From JANQOH01 sp965243325 (GTDB taxonomy: Bacteria; Pseudomonadota; Alphaproteobacteria; UBA7887), in contig CBDEUQ010000003.1 of the NCBI GenBank assembly GCA_965243325.1, forward strand, positions 1,302,001-1,366,000: a DNA stretch of 64,000 bases, in the 5' to 3' direction. The notes under the pieces are model-generated. The model worked only from the letters and a program-made list of their open reading frames with translations, had not been told where the DNA came from and ran no database searches. This document shows, piece by piece, positions 19,540 through 28,883 of this stretch. Position 1 is the stretch's first letter, and each line of letters starts with the position of its first letter. The translations under genes and the position numbers were made by a program.

Positions 19540-19857
19540 CTATGGAAAGGTCCCGGATACGTACGCGGCGAGATTGGCGATGTCGTCATCGGACAATTCC
19601 CCGGTCAACGACATCATGATCGCGGAATTGGGTCCGACCATTTCTCTGGCCCGGTACTGCGCCAGGCGTTCGGCGATGTAGTCCGCGTCGCGGCCGGCAA
19701 TGGATGGGAAACTTGCCATGCCTTTCCCCGCCGTGCCGTGGCAGTTGACGCAGTTCTCCGCATACCTCGCTTCTCCCGCCGCGACGTCCCCGGCCCGGAC
19801 TTCCGCCGCAGCGAGGATGAAAAGCGCGCAAGTGGCGGCCAGCAGCGGCATCTTCAT
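19540..19857 (-). CDS. Class I c-type cytochrome, periplasmic
   Basis: A 105-residue protein with a cleavable signal peptide (ALFILAAAEVRA) and one haem site, CVNCH at residues 36-40. The distal methionine is probably M74 or M75 in SAIMMSLTG. The C-terminal helix has DDDIANLAAYVSG, typical for small electron-transfer cytochromes of the cytochrome c553/c5 type. It may take electrons from the PQQ dehydrogenase encoded downstream. Confidence 0.92.
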   Translation of the reverse strand: MKMPLLAATCALFILAAAEVRAGDVAAGEARYAENCVNCHGTAGKGMASFPSIAGRDADYIAERLAQYRAREMVGPNSAIMMSLTGELSDDDIANLAAYVSGTFP

Positions 19858-20078
19858 CGCGCTCTACCCCGGGCCCTTATGGAAACGATGCATTGGAAGG
19901 CCGCAGATCCTATAACGGAATCACGGCTTGTCAATCCGCTCGCCGGCAGTGTCCCGGTCCGAACCCCGGGGTCGGTTGCGCGGCGGCGACGGTCCGGCTA
20001 CCAGGGCGCACGGTTGATGGAGAAGTTGGTTTGGTCTAGTTGAATGCCAGTCTGTATCGCCGACAAAGGGCGCAGTGC

Positions 20079-20327
20079 ATGCCCACCATTGGCGCGTTCG
20101 CGGCGAAAACCCATCTGTCGCAACTGCTCAAGCGGGTGGCGGATGGGGAGCGTTTCGTCATCACCCGGCACAATCGCCCCGTGGCCGAACTGATTCCGTT
20201 CGAGCCCCGCGCCAACGACGGGGTGCGCGCGGCGATCGAGGGTCTGAAGGCGTTTCAGGCGGCGCATCCGCCGGACGGTCCGGGGCTGAGGATGCGCGAC
20301 CTCGTTGAAGACGGGCGCAGGCGTTGA
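20079..20327 (+). CDS. Phd/YefM-family antitoxin
   Basis: An 82-residue antitoxin. IGAFAAKTHLSQLLKRVADG then ERFVITRHNRPVAELIP is the Phd/YefM DNA-binding fold, and the C-terminal part with AHPPDGPGLRMRDLVEDGRR is the usual toxin-wrapping tail of VapB-type partners. The ATG at 20079 fits the family start; a longer frame from 20040 adds 13 unlike residues. The expected toxin gene overlaps its stop but is reduced to a stump, so this antitoxin is orphaned. Confidence 0.88.
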   Translation: MPTIGAFAAKTHLSQLLKRVADGERFVITRHNRPVAELIPFEPRANDGVRAAIEGLKAFQAAHPPDGPGLRMRDLVEDGRRR

Positions 20328-20425
20328 CGGCATTCGTGCTCGATTGTTCGGTGACGGAGGACGACGGCGCGCATCGCGGCGCTCCCGACGTGGGCCTGCC
20401 GGTCGCCGTGCGCCGGCGGCCATAG
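20324..20425 (+). pseudogene. VapC/PIN toxin remnant
   Basis: A TTG start overlaps the antitoxin stop (TTGA). The first ten residues, LTAFVLDCSV, match the N-terminus of PIN-domain VapC toxins with the first catalytic aspartate in LDCSV. Immediately afterwards the frame reads a short unrelated or end-derived tail and stops after 33 residues, against about 130-140 for a whole toxin. The remaining acidic active-site residues are absent, so it cannot be an active RNase. Confidence 0.65.
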
Positions 20426-20445
20426 CTCCGCCCGGCGCCGCCGCC

Positions 20446-21588
20446 ATGGACGCCGCCGCGCCGCAGCCGGTCCGCCGCGCCGACTACCGGCCGCCGCCGC
20501 ACCGGGTCGAGCGCGTGGCGCTCGAGTTCGATCTCGACGCCGAGGAGACGCGCGTGCGCGCCCGGCTCGAGACCCGGCGGGAGGCCGCCGCGCCGGCGCC
20601 GCTGGTGCTCGACGGCGAAGATCTCGCGCTCGACTCGGTGCGCGTCAACGGCGTGTCCCTGACCGCAGACGACTACGAGGTCGCCCCCGGCCGGCTCGTG
20701 CTCGCCGACCCCGGCGAGACCGCGGTCGTCGAGATCGAGAGCCGCTGCCGCCCCGCCGACAACACCCGGCTGGAAGGGCTCTACCGCTCGGGCGGCATGT
20801 TCTGCACCCAGTGCGAGGCGGAAGGCTTCCGCCGCATCGCCTGGTTCGTCGACCGTCCCGACGTCATGGCGGTCTACACGACGACGCTGATCGCCGACCG
20901 CGAGACGGCGCCCGTCCTGCTGTCGAACGGCAACCTCGTCGAGACGCGGGACCTCGGCGACGGCCGGCATCTGGCGCGCTGGCACGACCCGTTCCCCAAG
21001 CCGTCGTACCTGTTCGCGCTCGTGGCCGGCGACCTCGCGGTCGTCGAGGACCGCTTCGTGACCGCCTCGGGCCGCGAGGTCGCGCTCCGCCTGTACGTCG
21101 AGCGCGGCAACGAGGGCCGCTGCGGCTTCGCGCTCGGGGCGCTCAAGCGGGCCATGCGCTGGGACGAGGAAACCTACGGCCTCGAATACGATCTCGACCT
21201 GTTCAACATCGTCGCCGTCGCCGACTTCAACATGGGGGCGATGGAGAACAAGAGCCTCAACGTCTTCAACGCCAGGTACGTTCTCGCCGACCCCGAGACC
21301 GCGACCGACGCCGACTACGCGTTCGTCGAGGCGGTCGTCGCGCACGAGTATTTCCACAACTGGACCGGCAACCGCATCACCTGCCGCGACTGGTTCCAGC
21401 TCAGCCTCAAGGAAGGCCTCACGGTATTCCGCGACCGGCAGTTCAGCGCCGCCGCCCGCTCGCCCGCGGTCAAGCGCATCGAGGACACGCGCGCCCTGCG
21501 CGCCCGCCAGTTCCGCGAGGATTCGGGGCCGCTCGCGCACCCCGTCCGCCCCGATTCGTACATCGAGATCAACAACTTCTACACCGCG
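20446..21588 (+). pseudogene. pepN: Aminopeptidase N, 5' part, interrupted by an insertion sequence
   Basis: This is the first 381 codons of an M1-family zinc aminopeptidase. Visible are the substrate motif GAMEN at residues 264-268, the zinc site HEYFHNW from 300 and the third ligand E323 in LKEGLTV. The frame then reaches NNFYTA and meets the insertion sequence at 21589. If the element and one copy of its target duplication are removed, the frame continues as NNFYTATVYEKGAE, an intact PepN of about 879 residues. The split protein contains the catalytic core but lacks the helical C-terminal domains, so activity is doubtful. Confidence 0.93.
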
Positions 21589-22868
21589 GGTGACGTAAGA
21601 ATTTATGTGTCAGGTGGGAAGGGGGTACTCCCTGTGGTGACGACAACCACAAACAGGAGCACCCCGCATGTCCCAGCAAGCTGCGACGATCATGAGCCTA
21701 CCCCAGGCCTTTGAGGTGGTGAAGGAGATGCAGGCAGGCGGACTGGACTGGGGCGAGGGCTACCGCCCGCTCGGCCGCCAGGCGCTGGCCGAGATCATCG
21801 AGGGCCGGATGGCCGAGGCGGTGGATCGCTGGCTCGACAACCTCGACGCCGGCGCGATGCGCGACCGGCGCAACGGGACCTACCGCCGCTGCCTGCTGAG
21901 CGAGCTCGGCGACATCGAGCTCAACGTGCCGCGCACCCGGCACTTCTGCCCGACCGGGGTTGTGAAGAGCTACGCAAGGCGCGCGCCGGAGATCGACCGT
22001 GCCATCCTGGCCGGCTTCGTGCTGGGGCTTTCGACGCGCAAGGTGGGCGAGGTCCTGCTGGCCCTGCTCGGGCGCCCGGTCTCGGCCGCGACGGTGAGCC
22101 GGGTCTCCAAGACGCTCGACATGGCGGTCGAGGCCTTCCACCGCAGGCCGCTGAAGAACGCCTACAAGGCGCTGATGCTCGACGGCGTGGTGCTGGCCCG
22201 CAAGACCGGCGCCGGCGCGCTCAGGAGGCCGGTCCTGGTGGCGCTCGGCATCCGCCCCGACGGCAAGAAGGAGATCATCGACTTCCATCTCGCCGTCAGC
22301 GAAGGCGCCCGCGAGTGGGAAGTGTTCCTCAACCGGCTGTACCACCGCGGGCTCACCGGCGAAGGCCTTGAGATGATCTGCGTCGATGGCGGCAAGGGCC
22401 TGCTGGCTGCCTTGCCGTTCGTCTATCCCGGCATCCCGGTTCAGAGGTGCTGGGCGCACAAGATGCGCAACATCCTCAACAAGGTCCGCAAGGCCGACCA
22501 GGAGGCCGTCAAGGCCGATGTCCACGCCGTCATGAATGCAAAGAGCCGCCGCAAGGCCCAGAGCGCCGCCCGACGCTTCGCCGACCGCTGGCAAAGCACC
22601 TACCCCAAGGCCGTCGCCTGCCTGCGCAGCGATCTCGACGAGCTGCTCACCTGCTTCCGCTACCGGACCCTCGATGAGCGAAAGCGGGTCAGGACCACCA
22701 ACGCCATCGAACGAAGGTTCCGGGAGGTCCGCAGACGAACCCGGCCCATGGGAACCTTCCAGGACCGGACCTCAATGGACCGCGTCCTCTACGCGGTATT
22801 CATCCACGAAAACAAGTCTCAGGGAATCAGCACCCCCGTCTCCCTGACACATAACTCTTGACGTTACC
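21589..22868 (+). mobile_element. Complete IS256-family insertion sequence (1280 bp)
   Basis: The element runs from GGTGACGT to ACGTTACC. The terminal inverted repeats, 21589-21614 and 22843-22868, match at 21 of 26 positions and share the inner core TTATGTGTCAGG. It holds a single transposase gene that fills almost the whole length. Nothing looks decayed, so it may be mobile. Confidence 0.93.
21668..22861 (+). CDS. IS256-family (Mutator-like) transposase
   Basis: A 397-residue DDE transposase. The predicted catalytic residues are D172 in ALMLDGVV, D240 in MICVDGGKG, and E348 in TTNAIERRFRE. The C-x-x-H signature, CWAHKMRN at 261-268, is present between the second D and the E, as in this family. 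The start is the ATG at 21668. The gene ends seven bases before the right end of the element. Confidence 0.95.
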   Translation: MSQQAATIMSLPQAFEVVKEMQAGGLDWGEGYRPLGRQALAEIIEGRMAEAVDRWLDNLDAGAMRDRRNGTYRRCLLSELGDIELNVPRTRHFCPTGVVKSYARRAPEIDRAILAGFVLGLSTRKVGEVLLALLGRPVSAATVSRVSKTLDMAVEAFHRRPLKNAYKALMLDGVVLARKTGAGALRRPVLVALGIRPDGKKEIIDFHLAVSEGAREWEVFLNRLYHRGLTGEGLEMICVDGGKGLLAALPFVYPGIPVQRCWAHKMRNILNKVRKADQEAVKADVHAVMNAKSRRKAQSAARRFADRWQSTYPKAVACLRSDLDELLTCFRYRTLDERKRVRTTNAIERRFREVRRRTRPMGTFQDRTSMDRVLYAVFIHENKSQGISTPVSLTHNS

Positions 22869-24374
22869 TACACCGCGACGGTGTACGAGAAGGGCGCCGA
22901 GGTGGTCGGCATGCTGCACACGCTGCTCGGCCCCGGCGGCTTCCGCCGCGGCATGGACGCCTACGTCGCCCGCCACGACGGCGAGGCGGCGACGTGCGAC
23001 CAGTTCGTCGCCGCGATGGCGGACGCGAACGGCCGCGATCTCGGCCGCTTCATGCGCTGGTACGCGCAGGCGGGCACGCCCGAGGTCACGGTGTCGGGCG
23101 AATGGGACGCCGCGGCGCGGTCGTACGCGCTGACCGTCGTTCAGCGCACGCCGCCGACGCCGGACCAGGCGGAGAAGGAGCCGCTGCACATGCCCTTCGC
23201 GGTGGCCCTCCTCGGCCGCGGCGGCCGGCCGCTGCCGCTCCGGCTGGCGGGCGAGCCGGCGGCGGCGGCGGCCGCGAGCCGCGTCCTGGAGCTGACCGGG
23301 GAGCGGCACGTTTTCCGTTTCGTCGACGTCGACGAGGCGCCGGTGCCGTCGCTCAACCGGGGTTTCTCGGCGCCGGTGCGCCTGAAGGCCGACCGCGGGG
23401 AGGGCGAGCTCGCGTTCCTCCTGGCGTGCGACGACGATCCGTTCAGCCGCTGGGACGCGGGACGGCAGCTCGCCCTCGACCTGCTTCTCGGCATGGTGGA
23501 CGACATCCGCGCGGCGCGTCCGACGCGCAGTCCCGAGGCCTACGTCGAGGCGTTGCGCGGCGTGCTGGCGCGGGCGCCGGAAGACCGGGCGCTCGCCGCC
23601 GAGACGCTGCGCCTGCCGAGCGCCGACGTACTCGCCGACCGGATGTCCGTGGTCGACGTCGAGGCGATTCACGCGGCGCGCGAGGGCCTGCGAAGCGCCG
23701 TTGCCGCCGCGCTCGAGCAGGCTCTCGCCGATGCCTACCGCGCCAGCCGGACCGATGCGCCATACCGCCCGGACGCCGCCGGGGCGGCCCGGCGGGCGCT
23801 CGCGAACCAGGCGCTCCACTATCTGGCACGGGCGCCGTCGGCGGCGGCGCGCGGCCTCGTCGCCCGGCGATACCGCGCGGCCGACAACATGACCGACCGT
23901 TTCGCCGCGCTGGCGCTGCTCGCGGACGAGCCGGGGGAGGCGCGCGAGGCGGCGCTCGCCGACTTCTACGACCGCTTCCGGGACGCGCCGGCGGCGGTCG
24001 ACAAGTGGCTGGCGGTGCAGGCCCGCTCGACCCTGCCGGAGACGCTCGGGCGGGTGCGCGCCCTGCTCGCGCACGAAGCCTTCTCGCCGGCCAATCCGAA
24101 CAAGGTGCGGGCGCTGATCGCCGCCTTCGCCGACGGCAATCCGCTTCGCTTCCACGCCGCCTCCGGCGCCGGCTACGCCTTTCTCGCCGACCGGGTGCTG
24201 GCGCTCGACGGCCGCAATCCGCAGCTCGCGGCGCGCCTGCTGGCACCGTTCGGCCGCTGGCGACGGTTCGACGCCGGACGCCGGTCGAAGATGCGCGCGG
24301 CGCTGGAGCGGATTCTCGCCGCGCCGGGCCTGTCACGCGACGCCTGGGAGATTGCCAGCAAGGCGCTCGCCTGA
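22869..24374 (+). pseudogene. pepN: Aminopeptidase N, 3' part
   Basis: The remainder of pepN after the IS, in the frame that would rejoin the 5' part. It opens with the duplicated target codons and TVYEKGAEVVGMLHTLLG, which holds the conserved active-site tyrosine, and runs through the beta-sandwich and C-terminal helical domains to ISSKALA-type ending EIASKALA. A GTG at 22881 could start a separate product of about 498 residues if the element supplies a promoter, but this would lack the zinc site. Confidence 0.92.
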
Positions 24375-24384
24375 GCGGGCTCCG

Positions 24385-24882
24385 TCAGCGGCCGCGCGCG
24401 GGGCGCGCCAGCGCCGCGACGACCGGCGCGAATTCGGCGACCACGGCCTCGTAGACGGCGCGCTTGAAGGGCACGACCTCCGCCGCCAGAGTCGCCGGCG
24501 GCGCCCAGCGCCAGCGCGAAAACTCGGGCTCGTGCGCCCCGAGGTCGATCTCCTCGTCGCGCCCGAGGAAGCGCATCGCGAACCATTTCTGCTTCTGGCC
24601 GCGGTAACGGCCCTTCCATATGCGGCCGCGCAGCGCCTCCGGCAGGTCGTAGCGGTGCCAGACGGCGCTTTCGCCGACGATGTCGACCGTGGTCACGCCG
24701 GTTTCCTCGGCGAGCTCGCGCAGCGCGGCGGCGCGCGGCGTCTCTCCGGGGTCGATCCCCCCCTGGGGCATCTGCCACGCCGCCGAACGGGCGTCGACGC
24801 GGCGGCCGACGAACGCCTCCCCGCGGCCGTTGAGCAGCATGATGCCGACGCACGCGCGGTAGGCGGGGCCGCCGGCGCTCAC
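24385..24882 (-). CDS. rppH: RNA pyrophosphohydrolase (Nudix)
   Basis: A 165-residue Nudix hydrolase. The Nudix box is complete: GGIDPGETPRAAALRELAEETGV. Flanking residues WQMPQGGID, KWFAMRFLG and the tail PFKRAVYEAVV are typical for RppH/NudH, which trims the 5' triphosphate of mRNA and starts decay, and for the Ap4A-hydrolase relatives. The GTG at 24882 overlaps the ctpA stop by four bases. It is the last gene of the nadD-to-nudH run and converges on pepN. Confidence 0.93.
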   Translation of the reverse strand: MSAGGPAYRACVGIMLLNGRGEAFVGRRVDARSAAWQMPQGGIDPGETPRAAALRELAEETGVTTVDIVGESAVWHRYDLPEALRGRIWKGRYRGQKQKWFAMRFLGRDEEIDLGAHEPEFSRWRWAPPATLAAEVVPFKRAVYEAVVAEFAPVVAALARPARGR

Positions 24883-26183
24883 GCCTTCTTGTTGTAGAGC
24901 GCCACGCCCTCCAGCAGGTCGAGGGCGCGCCGCAGCTGGTAGTCGATCACGTCGTCGTCTTCGTCTCCGGCGTCGGCGCTGTCCGGCGTCGCGTCGGCCG
25001 CCGGGTCGCCGGCGTCCGCGTCGCCGTCCGGCTCCGCCGCGGGGTCGCCGTCGAGGCGTCCGCGCAGGTCGGATTCGCGGCGCCGGTCCTCGCTTGCGAC
25101 CGCGGCGATCGTCGTGCGCTCGACGGCGATGTCGGGTTCGATCCCCGTCGCCTGGATCGACCGGCCCGACGGCGTGTAGTAGCGCGCGGTGGTCAGGCGC
25201 ATGGCGCCCTCCCCGGGCAGCGGGATCACCGTCTGCACCGACCCCTTGCCGAACGACCGCGTGCCCAGGACCACCGCGCGGTCGTGGTCCTGCAGGGCGC
25301 CGGCCACGATTTCGGAAGCCGAGGCCGAGCCGCCGTTGATGAGCACCACGATCGGCAGTCCGTCGAGCAGGTCGCCGGCCTCGGCGTTGTAGCGCTGCGC
25401 GTTCTCGCTGCGCCGGCCGCGCGTGGACACGATCTCGCCCTGTTCCAGGAAGGCGTTGCTGACCGCGACGGCCTGGTCGAGCAGGCCGCCGGGGTTGTTG
25501 CGCAGGTCGAGCACCAGCCCCTTCATGCCGTCGCCGATCTCGCCGCGCAGCGTCTCCACGCCCTCGGTCAGGCCGGGCCGCGTCTGTTCGTTGAACGACG
25601 TGATGCGGATGTAGCCGATGTCTCCCTCGATGCGCCAGCGCACGGAGCGGATCTTGATCACGTCGCGGATCAGGGTCACGTCGAACGGCGCCGGTTCGCC
25701 TTCGCGCAGCACGGTCACGGTGATCTCCGACTTCACCGGGCCGCGCATGCGCTCGACCGCCTCCGACAGGGTCAGGCCCATGATCGGCTCGCCGTCGATC
25801 TGGCTGATGAGGTCGCCCGGCTGCAGCCCGGCGCGCGATGCCGGCGTGTCGTCGATCGGGGAGATCACCTTGACGAGGCCGTTCTCCATCGTCACCTCGA
25901 TCCCGAGGCCGCCGAACTCGCCGCGGGTCTGCACCTGCATGTCCTTGAACTCGCGCGGCGGCAGATAGCCCGAATGGGGATCGAGCGCGCCCAGCATGCC
26001 CTGGACCGCGGCCTCGATGAGCTGTTCGTCGGAAACCTCCTCGACGTACTGGGCGCGCACGCGCTCGAACACGTCGCCGAAGAGGTTGAGCTGGCGGTAG
26101 GTTTCGGAACCGGCCGCCGTCGCGCCACCGGCCGCGGCCAGCAGCCACAGGGCGACGCCGAGGCCGCAAAGCGTACGGGTCAT
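24879..26183 (-). CDS. ctpA: Carboxyl-terminal processing protease (S41)
   Basis: A 434-residue periplasmic tail-specific protease with a signal peptide (LCGLGVALWLLAAAGG). A PDZ domain spans about residues 90-170 (GLGIEV...AGLQPGDLI). The catalytic serine is S288 in GGSASASEI and the lysine is K313 in RSFGKGS, with the usual 25-residue spacing. The C-terminal region from about 375 is low-complexity, rich in Asp, Ala and Pro, and probably disordered. The ATG overlaps the envC stop in an ATGA. It works with the envelope biogenesis genes around it. Confidence 0.95.
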   Translation of the reverse strand: MTRTLCGLGVALWLLAAAGGATAAGSETYRQLNLFGDVFERVRAQYVEEVSDEQLIEAAVQGMLGALDPHSGYLPPREFKDMQVQTRGEFGGLGIEVTMENGLVKVISPIDDTPASRAGLQPGDLISQIDGEPIMGLTLSEAVERMRGPVKSEITVTVLREGEPAPFDVTLIRDVIKIRSVRWRIEGDIGYIRITSFNEQTRPGLTEGVETLRGEIGDGMKGLVLDLRNNPGGLLDQAVAVSNAFLEQGEIVSTRGRRSENAQRYNAEAGDLLDGLPIVVLINGGSASASEIVAGALQDHDRAVVLGTRSFGKGSVQTVIPLPGEGAMRLTTARYYTPSGRSIQATGIEPDIAVERTTIAAVASEDRRRESDLRGRLDGDPAAEPDGDADAGDPAADATPDSADAGDEDDDVIDYQLRRALDLLEGVALYNKKA

Positions 26184-27337
26184 CCACTAACCTTTCGACT
26201 GTCCGACAGCAGCCACGGCATCGGATCGACCGGGCGGCGGCCGCGGCGAACCTCCACGTACAGAATCGTCGCGCTGTCGCCGCCGGCGTTCGCCATGACG
26301 CCGACCGGCTCGCCCGCCCGCACGACCTGGCCCACGCGGCCGTCGATCCGCGCGAACCCGGACATGAGGCTATGATAGCCGTCGCCGTGTTCGATGATCA
26401 ACAGCCGGCCGTAGCGGCGAAACGGGCCGGCGAACACGATCTCGCCGGCGCCCGGCGCCACGACCTGGGCGCCGGCCGGCGCTTCGATGAACAGGCCCGG
26501 GCTGGCGCCGCCGTCGGTATCGTCGCCGAATTCCGTCGTCACCGTGCCGTGCACCGGCCAGGGCAGGCTCGAGCCCGGCAGCGCGGCGCGCACCGCCGTG
26601 CCGCCGCGGCGTTCCTCGCCGTCGGCCTCGCCGCCGCCCGGCGCCGGCGCGGCGGCCGGTGGCCGGGCGACGGCGAGGCGTTCCATCAGCCCGCGCATGT
26701 CGTCGGCTTCGCCGGCGCGCCGCGCGCGGTCGACCGCCGCCGCCCGCCGGCGCACCATCAGCGACGCCTGCGCGCTCGACCTGCGTTCGAGAAGCCGCCG
26801 CAGGCGGGTTTGCTCGGCGACGAGAACGGTCTGCGCCTCGCTAAGCGCCGCCGCGCGCTCGGCGCGCTCGGTGCGCAGGCGTTCGAGCCCGGCCGCCTCC
26901 GCCGCCGCCGAGTCGGCGCGCGCCTTGAGCACCGGCAGGACGCGCTCGATGAGGGCGACGCCGCGCGCCGTGTCCGCCCACTCCGCGCGCCGCCCGGTCG
27001 CCGCACCCGGCGGGTTGCGGGCGACCAGCGCCAGTCCTGCGAGCAGCCGCGCGAGCGAGGTGCGGTCCGCGAGCCACGCCGCGCGCTGCGTCCGGCGGCG
27101 CGCGTCGATCGCGGCGATCTCGGCGGCCGCCGCGGCGATCTCCGCCTCGCGCGCCTGCACCGCGGCGGCGGTCTCGATCGACGCGTCGCGGATCTCCCGC
27201 ATGCTGCGCTCGATCTCCTGCGCCCGGACGCCGAGCGCGGCCTCGCCGCCGTCCGTCGGCGGTCCCGGGACCGCGGCGGCGGGCGGCGGCGCGGCCGCCA
27301 TCGCCGCCGCCGCCGCGAGGCTAGGAAGCCAGCGCAC
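26180..27337 (-). CDS. envC: Murein hydrolase activator EnvC
   Basis: A 385-residue periplasmic protein with a signal peptide, a long alanine-rich coiled coil (residues 30-220) and a C-terminal LytM/M23 domain (270-380). The metal-binding histidines of active M23 peptidases are missing: the first ligand site reads SPGLFIEAP, and the H-x-H-like end reads YVEVRRGRRPVDP. That is the known degenerate state of EnvC, which activates amidases rather than cutting itself. It overlaps the end of gpmI by 17 bases and is coupled to ctpA. Confidence 0.92.
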   Translation of the reverse strand: MRWLPSLAAAAAMAAAPPPAAAVPGPPTDGGEAALGVRAQEIERSMREIRDASIETAAAVQAREAEIAAAAAEIAAIDARRRTQRAAWLADRTSLARLLAGLALVARNPPGAATGRRAEWADTARGVALIERVLPVLKARADSAAAEAAGLERLRTERAERAAALSEAQTVLVAEQTRLRRLLERRSSAQASLMVRRRAAAVDRARRAGEADDMRGLMERLAVARPPAAAPAPGGGEADGEERRGGTAVRAALPGSSLPWPVHGTVTTEFGDDTDGGASPGLFIEAPAGAQVVAPGAGEIVFAGPFRRYGRLLIIEHGDGYHSLMSGFARIDGRVGQVVRAGEPVGVMANAGGDSATILYVEVRRGRRPVDPMPWLLSDSRKVSG

Positions 27338-28883
27338 GGCGTTCGGCGCCCGTCCGCGTCGCCGCTCGCAGCGACCGGCCGGACATCGCCGCCGGCCGGT
27401 CGAGGCCGAGCAGATCGAGGACGGTCGGCGCGACGTCGGCGAGGTCGCCGGCGCGCAGCCGCGTGCCCGTATCGTCGCCGAGGAGCGCGACCGGCACCGG
27501 GTTCGTGGTGTGCGCGGTATGGGCGCCGCCGGTCGCCGCGTCGAGCATTTGCTCGGCGTTGCCGTGGTCGGCGGTGACGAGCACGCGTGCCCGCGCCGCC
27601 GCCGCCGCTGCCGCGATGCGTCCGAGGCAGCGGTCGACCGTCTCGACGGCGGCGACGGCCGCCGCGAGATTGCCCGTATGCCCCACCATGTCGGTGTTGG
27701 CGAAATTCGCGACGATCAGGGGGACGCCGCCGCCGGCAAGCGCGCGCACCACGCCGTCGGTCACCGGTTCCGCCGCCATCGCCGGCGCGAGGTCGTAGGT
27801 CGCGACCTTGGGCGACGGCACCAGGAGGCGCGTCTCGCCCGCGAACGGCGCCTCGCGGCCGCCGTTCAGGAAGAAGGTGACGTGCGCGTACTTCTCCGTC
27901 TCCGCCGTGCGCAGTTGCCGCAGCCCGGCGCGGTCGACGACGGCGCCGAGCGTGTCCAGCGGTTCGATCGGCGGGAACAGCGCCGGCAGCCGTTCGTCGA
28001 GCGCCGCCGAGTAGCGCGCCATGCCGACGGCGCCGGCGAAGACGGGTGCGCGTGGGCGCGGGAACGCGGCGAACGCCGGGTCGAGCAGCGCCGCGAGAAT
28101 CTGGCGCACGCGGTCGGCGCGAAAATTGGCCATGACGAGGCCGTCGCCGTCGACCATGCCGGCATAGCCGCCGAGCGCCGCAGGCGCCGCGAATTCGTCG
28201 CCTGCGTCCGCGGCATAGCTCGCCGCGATCGCGGCCGCGGCGTTCTCCGCGCGGGCGCCGTCGCCGGCGACGAGCGCGCTCCAGGCGCGCGCCGTGCGGT
28301 CCCAGTTGCCGTCGCGGTCCATGGCCCAGTAGCGGCCGCCCGTCGTCGCCAATCCGATCCGCGGCACGTTCCGGATGCGCGCCTCGAATGCGGCGAGGTA
28401 TGCGGCGGCGCTTCTCGGCGGCGTGTCGCGGCCGTCCAGGAACGCGTGCACCGCCACCGGCACGCCGGCGGCGGCGACGATCTCCGCCAGCGCGAGGATG
28501 TGGTTCTGGTGGCTGTGGACGCCGCCCGGCGACAGCAGGCCGGCCAGATGGCAGGTGCCGCCGCTCTCCTTCAGGCGGCGGATCAGGCCGCCGAGCACGG
28601 GCGAGCCGGCAAGCGTTCCGTCGGCGATGGCGCGATCGATGCGCGGCAGGTCCTGGAGGATCGTCCGGCCGGCGCCGATCGTCGTGTGACCGACTTCCGA
28701 GTTGCCCATCTGGCCGTCGGGAAGGCCCACCGCGCCGGCCGCCGCGTCGAGCCGCGCGTGCGGATGCTCGGCCTCCAGCCGGTCCCAGAACGGCGTCCGC
28801 GCGCGCGTGATCGCGTTGCCGGGCCCGTCGGGCGCGATCCCCCAGCCGTCGAGAATGCAGAGGACGACGGGACGCGGGCTCAC
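27321..28883 (-). CDS. gpmI: 2,3-bisphosphoglycerate-independent phosphoglycerate mutase
   Basis: A 520-residue glycolytic enzyme that interconverts 3- and 2-phosphoglycerate with two manganese ions. Motifs in order: LDGWG near the start, MGNSEVGHTTIGAG with the catalytic serine, LSPGGVHSHQNH, HAFLDGRDTPP, GRYWAMDRDGNWDR, MANFRADRVRQ, TEKYAHVTFFLNGG, NFANTDMVGHTG and TADHGNAEQM. The GTG at 28883 overlaps the rsfS stop by four bases. In many alphaproteobacteria rlmH separates rsfS from gpmI; it is absent here. Confidence 0.96.
   Translation of the reverse strand: MSPRPVVLCILDGWGIAPDGPGNAITRARTPFWDRLEAEHPHARLDAAAGAVGLPDGQMGNSEVGHTTIGAGRTILQDLPRIDRAIADGTLAGSPVLGGLIRRLKESGGTCHLAGLLSPGGVHSHQNHILALAEIVAAAGVPVAVHAFLDGRDTPPRSAAAYLAAFEARIRNVPRIGLATTGGRYWAMDRDGNWDRTARAWSALVAGDGARAENAAAAIAASYAADAGDEFAAPAALGGYAGMVDGDGLVMANFRADRVRQILAALLDPAFAAFPRPRAPVFAGAVGMARYSAALDERLPALFPPIEPLDTLGAVVDRAGLRQLRTAETEKYAHVTFFLNGGREAPFAGETRLLVPSPKVATYDLAPAMAAEPVTDGVVRALAGGGVPLIVANFANTDMVGHTGNLAAAVAAVETVDRCLGRIAAAAAAARARVLVTADHGNAEQMLDAATGGAHTAHTTNPVPVALLGDDTGTRLRAGDLADVAPTVLDLLGLDRPAAMSGRSLRAATRTGAERRALAS

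Larger units (their letters stand above)
21580..22877. repeat. 9-bp target-site duplication flanking the IS
   Basis: TACACCGCG occurs at 21580-21588 and again at 22869-22877, directly outside the element ends. The perfect match and the 9-bp size fit IS256-family transposition and suggest a recent insertion. Confidence 0.92.
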
